This document shows, one piece after another, positions 45,101 through 52,361 of a stretch of DNA of 64,000 nt. A program made the translations under genes and the position numbers. Each line of letters begins with the position of its first letter. Within the stretch, counting starts at the first letter, position 1. The notes under the pieces are model-generated. The model was not told where the DNA came from, did not search any database, and saw nothing but the letters and a program-made list of their open reading frames with translations. Origin of the DNA: Procambarus clarkii (Eukaryota; Arthropoda; Malacostraca; Decapoda; Cambaridae). The stretch lies in NCBI RefSeq assembly GCF_040958095.1, contig NC_091152.1, positions 19,610,358-19,674,357 on the forward strand. The letters are read 5' to 3'.

Positions 45101-47399
45101 AGCTAGGGTTAATGAAGGATAGCCAGGGTTAATGAAGGATAGCCAGGGTTGATGAGAAGGATAGCTAGGGTTGATGAGAAGGATAGGCAGGGTTGATGAG
45201 AAGAATAGGCAGGGTTGATGAGAAGGATAGCCAGGGTTGATGAGAAGAATAGGCAGGGTTGATGAGAAGGATAGCCAGGGTTGATGAGAAGGATAGCTAG
45301 GGTTGATGAGAAGGATAGGCCGGGTTGATGAGAAGGATAGCTAGGGTTGATGAGAAGGATAGCTAGGGTTGATGAGAAGGATAGCCAGGGTTGATGAGAA
45401 GAATAGGCAGGGTTGATGAGAAGGATAGGCAGGGTTGATGAGAAGGATAGCTAGGGTTGATGAGAAGGATAGCCAGGGTTGATGAGAATAGGCAGGGTTG
45501 ATGAGAAGGATAGCTAGGGTTGATGAGAAGGATAGCCAGGGTTGATGAGAAGGATAGGCAGGGCTGATGAGAAGAATAGGCAGGGTTGATGAGAAGGATA
45601 GGCAGGGTTGATGAGAAGAATAGCTAGGGTTGATGAGAAGGATAGCCAGGGTTGATGAGAAGGATAGCCAGGGTTGATGAGAAGGATAGCCAGGGTTGAT
45701 GAGAAGAATAGGCAGGGCTGATGAGAAGAATAGGCAGGGTTGATGAGAAGGATAGCCAGGGTTGATGAGAAGGATAGCTAGGGTTGATGAGAAGGATAGG
45801 CCGGGTTGATGAGAAGGATAGCTAGGGTTGATGAGAAGGATAGCCAGGGTTGATGAGAAGAATAGGCAGGGTTGATGAGAAGGATAGGCAGGGTTGATGA
45901 GAAGGATAGCTAGGGTTGATGAGAAGGATAGCCAGGGTTGATGAGAATAGGCAGGGTTGATGAGAATAGGCAGGGTTGATGAGAAGGATAGCTAGGGTTG
46001 ATGAGAAGGATAGCCAGGGTTGATGAGAAGGATAGGCCGGGTTGATGAGAAGGATAGGCAGGGTTGATGAGAAGAATAGGCAGGGTTGATGAGAAGGATA
46101 GCTAGGGTTGATGAGAAGGATAGCCAGGGTTGATGAGAAGGATAGGCAGGGTTGATGAGAAGAATAGCCAGGGTTGATGAGAAGAATAGGCAGGGCTGAT
46201 GAGAAGAATAGGCAGGGTTGATGAGAAGGATAGGCCGGGTTGATGAGAAGAATAGCCAGGGTTGATGAGAAGTATAGCCAGGGTTGATGAGAAGGATAGC
46301 CAGGGTTGATGAGAAGGATAGCCAGGGTTGATGAGAAGGATAGCTAGGGTTGATGAGGAGGATAGGCAGGGTTGATGAGAAGGATAGGCAGGGTTGATGA
46401 GAAGAATAGCCAGGGTTGATGAGAAGAATAGCCAGGGTTGACGAGAAGAATAGCCAGGGTTGATGAGAAGAATAGGCAGGGTTGATGAGAAGGATAGGCA
46501 GGGTTGATGAGAAGGATAGCCAGGGTTGATGAGAAGGATAGCTAGGGTTGATGAGGAGGATAGCCAGGGTTGATGAGAAGGATAGCCAGGGTTGAAGAAA
46601 CTATAATGACAATCTGCTGTCACTTCTCTGACAATATGACACTACCAAACTCATCAACCACAAGTTCAAATTAAATCTTGGTTAACATCAACACGTGATT
46701 AATCATCAATTATTATTTATTTGTTCAATTTCTAGGTGCGTTTTTGGTTTGAATAGATGAGTACATATATTATCTAATTAAAGTCAGCAATTTATAGCAA
46801 AACAGTAATTATGTTTTCGGTAACAGGCCAAATCTTGAACAATTAATAAAGCTAATTCAAGTTCATCTAATGCTACCTTTTTTATTACTTATTATTTACC
46901 TACATTTATTATTTGTATTAAATGAACTAATTTACTTTATATAAGCTTTAACTTTATATAAGCTTCATTATAAGGAAATATATACATTATTATATATCTT
47001 ATACACCCTGAGAATAATATCCATGGGAATAGTGTATTGGATAGGATTACTATATATAGGATACACTGGATAACCCTAATATTTAAGATTCATAATGCTT
47101 AGCCTAATAATATTCAGTGGAAGTTAATGTTACTAACTTATTACTATTTTCCGTACTAACCTAAATTTTGTTAATGTACTTAATAATAAATATTAATATA
47201 TGAATATGACTGCACTTGCAGCTATTGCATAACACTAATGTGTAGCATACGTGTGCATGTTAGACCTTGTTATCAGGAGACTAAGATGGGTACTTGTGGC
47301 AGGGGCGGGATGGTGCAGACGGGCGAGCAGTACGAGTTCATCCACCGGGCCATGGCGCTCTATGCCTCCAGCCTCCCCTCTCACCTCAACACCAAATGA
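30039..47399 (+). CDS. Receptor-type MAPK-docking protein tyrosine phosphatase (PTPRR/PTPN5/PTP-ER type), ten coding exons
   Basis: Joined exons 30039-30108, 31694-32757, 35675-35851, 36612-36712, 39055-39180, 39563-39686, 42170-42421, 43030-43149, 44328-44485 and 47303-47399 give 763 codons with compatible phases at every junction. Order: signal peptide (1-23), low-complexity ectodomain, membrane span (about 365-385), basic stop-transfer, kinase-interaction motif GLLERRGSNTSLTLEL (440-455), linker CTPEEFLMTAGNRMS, then the PTP domain. Catalytic parts are intact: SKNRY (Tyr 525), WPD loop (Asp 656), HCSAGIGRS (Cys 692) and QTGEQY (Gln 736, 740). The family dephosphorylates ERK/p38 kinases, docking through this motif; phosphorylation of the Ser in RRGS (Ser 447) releases the kinase. 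Length fits receptor forms with a longer ectodomain. The PTP, docking and signal exons are secure; exon 3's donor is the weakest call. Confidence 0.92.
30857..30931 (+). mobile_element. 47-bp micro-insertion of the same LINE 3' end, with 14-bp target duplication
   Basis: 30871-30917 matches the last 47 bases of the LINE at 51826-58095 (agccttcccggtttggtgcc, ttcttttgataattactta). It is flanked by ttcccataattaca at 30857-30870 and 30918-30931, a perfect 14-bp duplication. It lies in intron 1 of the phosphatase gene. Confidence 0.9.
31451..31693 (+). repeat. Tandemly repeated 3' splice-site cassette, five copies of 50 bp
   Basis: Each 50-base unit holds the branch-like tctgatt, a short pyrimidine-rich stretch (accttatgtctgttacag) and the first exon bases gcagcaaggcggtgtatg. 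The AG ends fall at 31493, 31543, 31593, 31643 and 31693. The last one joins exon 1 in frame. The period is not a multiple of three, and the unit has a TGA in another frame. The unit before the last one leads to TAG within exon 2 (near 31766), and earlier ones hit TGA inside the repeats. Confidence 0.9.
31694..32757 (+). CDS. Phosphatase exon 2: ectodomain and most of the membrane span
   Basis: 355 codons, phase 1 in and phase 0 out. The ectodomain (residues 24-364) has no recognisable fold: Tyr/His-rich (YYGSYQHHNGDTN), a Gly/Arg-rich basic part (GGGRRVGPGGKVGRPRR) and a poly-Ser stretch next to SSKRRKSSGDG, a possible proprotein-convertase site. It ends in TAVLGSVMLLIILVV, which exon 3 extends. 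The donor gtg|gtgagt at 32758 is strong. Receptor PTPs of this subgroup are known for short, poorly conserved extracellular parts. Confidence 0.85.
32806..33601. repeat. About 23-bp intronic minisatellite (agtatattccttgtactgtg)
   Basis: About 34 units of 19 or 24 bases, the shorter ones lacking tgtca. The array begins about 50 bases after the exon 2 donor. Long ORFs on both strands (for example VSQYIPCT repeats) follow from the unit and are not genes. Confidence 0.97.
33602..33967. other. Unassigned AT-rich intron sequence
   Basis: Intron 2 of the phosphatase gene. No ORF, repeat or transposon seen. Confidence 0.4.
33968..34185. repeat. 30-bp intronic minisatellite, about 7 copies
   Basis: Unit agatgattttgtcatgttga plus atgattagat, almost perfect. 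Confidence 0.96.
34186..35674. other. Intron 2 remainder, one GC-rich block of unknown origin
   Basis: 34560-35110 is GC-rich against AT-rich surroundings. It has Pro/Ser/Arg-rich open frames on the minus strand (121 codons, 34639-35004), which looks like part of a transposon but matches nothing I can name. The rest is AT-rich without features. Confidence 0.4.
35675..35851 (+). CDS. Phosphatase exon 3: end of membrane span and juxtamembrane segment
   Basis: Acceptor ttcag at 35670-35674. The exon starts VMVALRVQWRERVKEEEAWG, which completes the hydrophobic span left unfinished by exon 2 and adds the basic stop-transfer side, followed by a Pro/Thr/His-rich linker. It is 177 bases, phase 0 at both ends, and so fits between exon 2 and the docking-motif exon. 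The donor aag|gtcatc is weak. An alternative in-phase donor, aga|gtgaag at about 35711, would give a 36-base exon. Without this exon the span would be only about 15 residues. Confidence 0.7.
36612..36712 (+). CDS. Phosphatase exon 4: kinase-interaction motif
   Basis: Acceptor ttcattgcag, donor cattg|gtgagc. It reads AKGLLERRGSNTSLTLELAP, then a Pro-rich end (PPEVPSPPRH). L-x-E-R-R-G-S-N-x-S-L-T-L is the MAP-kinase docking motif that defines the PTPRR/PTPN5/PTPN7 group. The Ser after RRG is the known PKA-type control site. Phase 0 in, phase 2 out. Confidence 0.95.
36760..37676. repeat. 32-bp intronic minisatellite, about 28 copies
   Basis: Unit accagtagaagtagacgtgg plus ccttataatatt, with end variants gaactt and gacttt-like. 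Begins about 50 bases after the exon 4 donor and ends abruptly at LINE sequence. Confidence 0.97.
37677..38465 (-). mobile_element. LINE 3' end, minus strand
   Basis: Begins at the border of the minisatellite with an AT-rich tail (ttttagtttagttcatttat). A short duplication of the 3' UTR (caccgccccccatccagtgg, twice near 37945 and 37981) precedes the ORF end at 38032. Confidence 0.72.
38032..38460 (-). pseudogene. LINE ORF2 C-terminal fragment, minus strand
   Basis: 143 codons reading IARLRLGYKYLWEFSLSADV and CKLCQQNYSHTLRHYVMECE, then QNDLLPEILAKYPQF. This aligns with the end of the RNase H ORF at 12424-13275 (IRLGYRRIWQLSQNP, CQLCERENMHSLEHYIVECP). The RNase H itself is absent, so the copy is truncated. 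Confidence 0.8.
38632..38845 (+). mobile_element. tRNA-derived SINE, head type 1, head 5' end lost
   Basis: Starts in the head at actggacgcgtgatcctgtg, keeps the B box (ggttcgatccc) and the full shared body to ctcaagataacc. The A-box part is missing. Confidence 0.87.
39055..39180 (+). CDS. Phosphatase exon 5: linker to the PTP domain
   Basis: Acceptor ctttccttcag, donor acaa|gtaagt. Reads CTPEEFLMTAGNRMSRGQL ... LHAEFWEIPLNHPDK. H-C-TP-E-F followed by an EFWEIP helix is conserved in this group just before the catalytic domain. Phase 2 at both ends. Confidence 0.94.
39563..39686 (+). CDS. Phosphatase exon 6: phosphotyrosine recognition loop
   Basis: Acceptor ccctgccgcag, donor agg|gtgagt. 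Contains SKNRYRTVLPNEASRV, with the tyrosine that stacks on the substrate phosphotyrosine, and LEYINANYIR, both hallmark PTP blocks. Confidence 0.96.
39726..40078. repeat. Transposon-like segment with 24-bp inverted ends
   Basis: gggctcgccatagcccgtgc near 39736 is repeated inverted (gcacgggctatggcgagccc) near 40051. It probably is a small non-autonomous element in intron 6. Confidence 0.6.
40122..40480 (-). mobile_element. LINE-like 3' end with (aaatc)n tail
   Basis: On the plus strand it begins with four tcaaa units and gtttatttaggtaaggtac, then aaagcgtttcgggcatg, similar to the 3' UTR of the LINEs at 14224 and 15653. No ORF left. Confidence 0.55.
40868..41070. repeat. Repeat of gaagggctgaggcagg with poly-G runs
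   Basis: Seven units of ttgaagggctgaggcag, each followed by 6-13 consecutive G. The G runs differ in length between units. Confidence 0.95.
41073..41655. repeat. 51-bp intronic minisatellite, about 11 copies
   Basis: Unit with ctcatcctgtgagtggacac, accgccatagtgacagtatt and gggcagcgcca. The period is a multiple of three, hence open frames on both strands (STHRMSGAAQYCHYGGV-like); regarded as non-coding since it lies in intron 6 and ends in poly-G-derived Pro runs. Confidence 0.96.
41804..42025 (-). pseudogene. LINE ORF2 C-terminal zinc motif, minus strand
   Basis: Reads CRICGESDGHRLDHYLRECE and NIDTVLKRFPHFTPAR, related to the ends at 12424-13275 and 38032-38460 but from a more distant lineage. 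Only about 70 codons remain. Confidence 0.7.
42170..42421 (+). CDS. Phosphatase exon 7: central PTP domain
   Basis: Acceptor gtgtctgcag, donor ccag|gtgagt. Reads GYDGEERAYIATQGPLPHTV, then ADLWRLVMQECAPALVMITR and SGYTIRRLLLQ. IATQGP and the DLWRLV block are PTP signatures. 84 codons, phase 0 at both ends. Confidence 0.97.
42465..42832. repeat. Large palindrome (about 175-bp arms) in intron 7
   Basis: The sequence from about 42470 to 42644 is followed, almost without a loop, by its reverse complement to about 42830. Landmarks: ccgaccttacctaaccttct on the left against agaaggttaggtaaggtcgg on the right, centre at cctataatagg. Arms are nearly identical close to the centre and diverge outwards. 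Typical of a foldback element or a recent inverted duplication. Confidence 0.93.
43030..43149 (+). CDS. Phosphatase exon 8: WPD loop
   Basis: Acceptor tatttccactag, donor aaag|gtcagt. Reads RGEEEHETLHFWYTAWPDHK, with the general-acid Asp in WPDH, then an amphipathic helix (LLAMALQVEHIRK). 40 codons, phase 0 at both ends. Confidence 0.96.
43461..43698 (+). mobile_element. tRNA-derived SINE, head type 2 on the same body
   Basis: The head reads cctcgtagcctggtggatag with the B box ggttcgattcc and closes with cgcacgaggcgg; it is a different tRNA-like sequence from that at 24096. The anticodon-like position (actcgtaat) would be CGT. From gaaacaaatgggcaaaattt on, the body is the same as in head type 1 copies (gaccgggccgcggggacact, ctcaagataac). 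Confidence 0.9.
44077..44162 (-). repeat. Dispersed repeat end with (ttcaag)n
   Basis: agttcaagttcaagtatgtt followed by tattgagataagcaag and gggatagagtagcttaagct. A diverged copy lies at 31203-31290 (agtttattgaggtaaaat, gggatgaggtagctcaagct). Probably the 3' end of a LINE or SINE on the minus strand. Confidence 0.55.
44328..44485 (+). CDS. Phosphatase exon 9: catalytic P-loop
   Basis: Acceptor ttgtggtgcag, donor acag|gtaaga. Reads GPVVVHCSAGIGRSGCFLAI, carrying the nucleophile Cys and the phosphate-binding Arg of HCX5R. The residue after the Arg is Ser where most relatives have Thr; both keep the needed hydroxyl. VDILGIVCQMRLDR follows. Phase 0 in, phase 2 out. Confidence 0.98.
44877..46597. 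repeat. 22-bp intronic minisatellite, about 78 copies
   Basis: Unit gataggcagggttgatgaga plus ag, with gccagg, gctagg and ggccgg variants and both gagaag and gaggag linkers. Lies in the intron between the catalytic exon and the last exon. Confidence 0.97.
46598..47302. other. AT-rich unique intron sequence
   Basis: About 700 bases in front of the last phosphatase exon. No ORF or repeat. I see nothing beyond the splice acceptor. Confidence 0.5.
47303..47399 (+). CDS. Phosphatase exon 10: Q-loop and C-terminus
   Basis: Acceptor acttgtggcag. Reads GGMVQTGEQYEFIHRAMALY, then ASSLPSHLNTK and TGA at 47397. QTxxQYxF is the PTP Q-loop. The protein ends about 20 residues after it, as usual in this group. 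Confidence 0.97.
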
Positions 47400-47660
47400 T
47401 CAACACCACACACGCCTCCACTGGGAACCTCACCCGTCACACTCCCGCCACTAGCCACCACGCTCTCTACCAGAGTCTGAAGAACTGACGGACACCACAA
47501 GCGTCTTGTCAGCGCTCTGACACGGCCACTGTGTCGGTGATGACATGCAGTGGACCACCAGGCGGTCCTGCATACAGCCGCCACATTACGTTCAGTGTCC
47601 GCTATGTGTAACATTCACGTGTATACTACAGTAATAAAGTTGTGCAATAAATGAAAATGC
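47400..47660 (+). terminator. 3' UTR and poly(A) signals of the phosphatase gene
   Basis: Two AATAAA hexamers, at 47633-47638 and 47646-47651, about 240 bases after the stop codon. Cleavage would be expected near 47660-47680. Confidence 0.75.
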
Positions 47661-47949
47661 ATTTGTGGCAGACTGTGATGTGGATAGCCTACTTATCTTG
47701 TATGACGGGAAGATATAATTTAAAGCCGTGATATGATGGACTTAAACAAAATATGATTAAATTCTGAAATGAATGAAAACAATGGTGGAAATATTGATGC
47801 TTCTCGTAGCTGGTTTCCATGTTTGAGTATATATTATTGCATCTGTATATATGCACACAACATTAGGTATACCAGAACAGAAGCATAACTGGCATATTAT
47901 GAGACTGAACTGTCACACTCTCAAAATTTCATTAACATGTGTCAGTTTA
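47661..47949. other. AT-rich intergenic sequence
   Basis: Unique sequence between the phosphatase 3' end and the 44-bp array. Nothing seen in it. Confidence 0.45.
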
Positions 47950-49642
47950 TACATCACCAAGAGTGCATATTGCTGGCATGCTGTGTTAGCTTATACACTG
48001 CCCAGAGTGCATAATGCTGGCATGCTGTGTTAGCTTATACACTGCCCAGAGTGCATAATGCTGGCATGCTGAGTCAGCTTATACACTGCCCAGAGTGCAT
48101 AATGCTGGCATGCTGTGTTAGCTTATACACTGCCCAGAGTGCATAATGGTGGCATGCTGTGTTAGCTTATACACTGCCCAGAGTGCATAATGCTGGCATG
48201 CTGTGTTAGCTTATACACCGCCCAGAGTGCATAATGCTGGCATGCTGAGTCAGCTTATACACTGCCCAGAGTGCATAATGGTGGCATGCTGTGTTAGCTT
48301 ATACACTGCCCAGAGTGCATAATGGTGGCATGCTGTGTTAGCTTATACACTGCCCAGAGTGCATAATGGTGGCATGCTGTGTTAGCTTATACACCGCCCA
48401 GAGTGCATAATGCTGGCATGCTGAGTCAGCTTATACACCGCCCAGAGTGCATAATGCTGGCATGCTGAGTCAGCTTATACACTGCCCAGAGTGCATAATG
48501 GTGGCATGCTGTGTTAGCTTATACACTGCCCAGAGTGCATAATGGTGGCATGCTGTGTTAGCTTATACACTGCCCAGATGGCATAATGCTGGCATGCTGT
48601 GTTAGCTTATACACCGCCCAGAGTGCATAATGCTGGCATGATAGGTCGACTTATACACTGCCCAGAGTGCATAATGCTGGCATGATAGGTCGACTTATAC
48701 ACTGCCCAGAGTGCATAATGCTGGCATGATAGGTCGACTTATACACTGCCCAGAGTGCATAATGCTGGCATGATAGGTCGACTTATACACTGCCCAGAGT
48801 GCATAATGCTGGCATGATAGGTCGACTTATACACTGCCCAGAGTGCATAATGCTGGCATGATAGTTACCTTATACACTGCCCAGAGTGCATAATGCTGGC
48901 ATGATAGTTACCTTATACACTGCCCAGAGTGCATAATGCTGGCATGATAGTTACCTTATACACTGCCCAGAGTGCATAATGCTGGCATGATAGTTACCTT
49001 ATACACTGCCCAGAGTGCATAATGCTGGCATGATAGTTACCTTATACACTGCCCAGAGTGCATAATGCTGCCATGATAGTCAACTTATACACTGCCCAGA
49101 GTGCATAATGCTGCCATGATAGTCGACTTATACTCTGCCCAGAGTGCATAATGCTGGCATGATAGGTCGGCTTATACACTGCCTAGAGTGCATAATGCTG
49201 TCATGATAGTCGGCTTATACACTGCCTAGAGTGCATAATGCTGGCATGATAGTCGGCTTATACACTGCCCAGAGTGCATAATGCTGGCATGATAGTCGGC
49301 TTATACACTGCCCAGAGTGCATAATGCTGGCATGCTGTGTCAGCTTATACACTGCCCAGAGTGCATAATGCTGGCATGATATATACACTGCCCAGAGTGC
49401 ATAATGCTGGCATGATAGTCGGCTTATACACTGCCCAGAGTGCATAATGCTGGCATGATAGGTCGGCTTATACACTGCCCAGAGTGCATAATGCTGGCAT
49501 GATGGTCGACTTATACACTGCCCAGAGTGCATAATGCTGGCATGATAGGTCGACTTATACACTGCCCAGAGTGCATAATGCTGGCATGCTGTGTCAGCTT
49601 ATACACTGCCCAGAGTGCATAATGCTGGCATGATAGGTCGAC
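47950..49642. repeat. About 44-bp minisatellite, about 38 copies, in variant blocks
   Basis: Constant core cttatacactgcccagagtg and cataatgctggcatg; the 10-12 base linker comes in successive forms: ctgtgttag and ctgagtcag (to about 48620), ataggtcga (48640-48840), atagttacc (48860-49060), then atagtcg variants. Ordered zones show growth by block duplication. Confidence 0.97.
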
Positions 49643-50127
49643 TGGAAAAGTGAAATTTATATTATATAAGTATCTAAGATTATTTACATAAACTATTATT
49701 TGAAAGAGAACTTATGGAAACTTTGTATTGTTGATAATAATTTTAGAATTTATCCTCGTGGTTCGTTGGTAATTTATATAAAAGTTGGGAAATATGAAAA
49801 AGTTGACGAAGAAACAGCTGAGTGACCATTGGAGTGGCAGTTAAGGGCCTCATTAACCACTGTGAACAACACAGCCACAGTCCTTCACTAAGTGTAACTG
49901 CTACTACCTAAGTGGTTAAAAATTTGGTGTTTAGGAGCTCAAGGAAAGGCAATCTTGGCGGGATATATCACCCACGACCATGGAAGTGTTGTCACGTCCA
50001 CTACCCACCGGGGTGAGCTCTCCGGCTGTACACACACACACGCCGCGCGGCCCCAGCACTAGGCTACACACACCAGACTAGTGTGGAGGTCCTCTGAGCA
50101 ATGTGAGGTAGGCAGACTGGTAGGCAT
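49643..50127. other. Unassigned intergenic sequence
   Basis: AT-rich then mixed unique sequence with a short CA tract (about 50030). No gene seen. Confidence 0.45.
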
Positions 50128-50395
50128 ACCCACAGGTGTGGAAGGTGTTCCCTGGCCACAGGTGTGGAAGGTGTTCCCTGGCCACAGGTGTGGAAGGTGT
50201 TCCCTGGCCACAGGTGTGGAAGGTGTTCCCTGGCCACAGGTGTGGAAGGTGTTCCCTGGCCACGGGTGTGGAAGGTGTTCCCTGGCCACGGGTGTGGAAG
50301 GTGTTCCCTGGCCACGGGTGTGGAAGGTGTTCCCTGGCCACAGGTGTGGAAGGTGTTCCCTGGCCACAGGTGTGGAAGGTAACCCCTCGTTACAG
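50128..50395. repeat. 26-bp minisatellite, about 10 copies
   Basis: Unit aggtgtggaaggtgttccct plus ggccac; a few units have gggtgtgg. Confidence 0.97.
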
Positions 50396-50481
50396 GTGTA
50401 GAAGTTTGAAAAATATATATAACTGGTTAATAACGAGAAATCATTGAGGTCAATGAGTGGTGGTGTGACAGTTATGGAGTG

Positions 50482-50828
50482 TGTGTGTAGTTGTGGACAC
50501 CAGCTGGTGTGTGTGTAGTTGTGGACACCAGCTGGTGTGTGGTATGAGGACACCTGCTGGTGTGTGGTATGAGGACACCAGCTGGTGTGTGGTATGAGGA
50601 CACCTGCTGGTGTGTGGTATGAGGACACCTGCTGGTGTGTGGTATGAGGACACCTGCTGGTGTGTGGTATGAGGACACCTGCTGGTGTGTGGTATGAGGA
50701 CACCTGCTGGTGTGTGGTATGAGGACACCTGCTGGTGTGTGGTATGAGGACACCTGCTGGTGTGTGGTATGAGGACACCTGCTGGTGTGTGGTATGAGGA
50801 CACCTGCTGGTGTGTGGTATGAGGACAC
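50482..50828. repeat. 25-bp minisatellite, about 13 copies
   Basis: Unit ctggtgtgtggtatgaggac plus acctg; the first two units differ (tgtagttgtggacaccag). Confidence 0.97.
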
Positions 50829-50935
50829 AGCTGAATTTAGACAAATATTGCATGATAACATTTAATTTTTGCGAGCTGCAGGAATAGTTAACTTTATACA
50901 AATCTTCTATGAACACGTCCACACACATGTTTGGT

Positions 50936-51825
50936 CTTGTCTACTGTGTACCCTGGTCTTGATCTACTGTGTACCTTGGTCTTGATCTACTGTGTACCTT
51001 GGTCTTGTCTACTGTGTACCCTGGTCTTGATCTACTGTGTACCTTGGTCTTGATCTACTGTGTACCTTGGTCTTGATCTACTGTGTACCTTGGTCTTGTC
51101 TACTGTGTACCCTGGTCTTGATCTACTGTGTACCCTGGTCTTGATCTACTGTGTACCCTGGTCTTGATCTACTGTGTACCCTGGTCTTGATCTACTGTGT
51201 ACCCTGGTCTTGATCTACTGTGTACCCTGGTCTTGATCTACTGTGTACCCTGGTCTTGATCTACTGTGTACCTTGGTCTTGATCTACTGTGTACCCTGGT
51301 CTTGATCTACTGTGTACCCTGGTCTTGATCTACTGTGTACCCTGGTCTTGATCTACTGTGTACCTTGGTCTTGTCTACTGTGTACCCTGGTCTTGATCTA
51401 CTGTGTACCCTGGTCTTGATCTACTGTGTACCCTGGTCTTGATCTACTGTGTACCCTGGTCTTGATCTACTGTGTACCCTGGTCTTGATCTACTGTGTAC
51501 CCTGGTCTTGATCTACTGTGTACCCTGGTCTTGATCTACTGTGTACCCTGGTCTTGATCTACTGTGTACCCTGGTCTTGATCTACTGTGTACCCTGGTCT
51601 TGATCTACTGTGTACCCTGGTCTAGATCTACTGTGTACTCTGGTGTTGATCTACTGTGTACCTTGTTCTTGATCTACTGTGTACTCTGGTCTTGATCTAC
51701 TGTGTACCCTGGTCTTGATCTACTGTGTACCCTGGTCTTGATCTACTGTGTACCCTGGTCTTGATCTACTGTGTACCCTGGTCTTGATCTACTGTGTACC
51801 CTGGTCTTGATCTACTGTGTACCCT
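50936..51825. repeat. 23-bp minisatellite, left part (split by a LINE)
   Basis: About 38 units of ctactgtgtaccctggtctt plus gat, with cttggtctt and gtct variants near the left. Interrupted at 51825 by the LINE and resumed at 58096. Confidence 0.97.
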
Positions 51826-52361
51826 CCCCCTCCCCGCTCAGCTCGTTGTCGCCGTGTGGGGGCTTAGTGGGATGGCTGCCGGAGTGTGATGCTCCTTGGG
51901 ACAGTCCTCTGTCCTTTTCTAGCCTTGTGCTCCTGCTGCCGTCCTCTCCAATTCTGCTGGGCATCTTTTCCTTTTCCTTCTGTTTCGTTTTTCTCCCCCT
52001 CTTCTCCTATCTGCTTGCTGTTTCCTGCCGACCTTTTGCTCGTTCTGGTTCTTCCCTTGGACTTCTTCTATTTTGACGCCCGGGTGCTTGAGGAGGCATA
52101 CTCATGCACCCGTAGAACTGCAGTACCCGACGTCGAGAGCGAAGAGAACCTTTTATTGTCAATCCCCACTTCGTCACTGAACCCGATCTCGACGGACTGT
52201 CGGTTTCTTAAGGTGGCGTTTGTGGGGCGTATACTCGCGATGCACCCCTAGGAGGCCCCGACAAGATCGGCGATGGCTTCTTGTTGGGTGTCCTGCCTCT
52301 AATTGTGGCTCCATGGTGGGTGTAGGGGCACATTCGTGAGTGAATTCTTCTTTTCGTCAAG

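Noticed and set aside
46102-46623. 173-codon minus-strand frame
   Set aside because: It lies wholly in the 22-bp intronic array.
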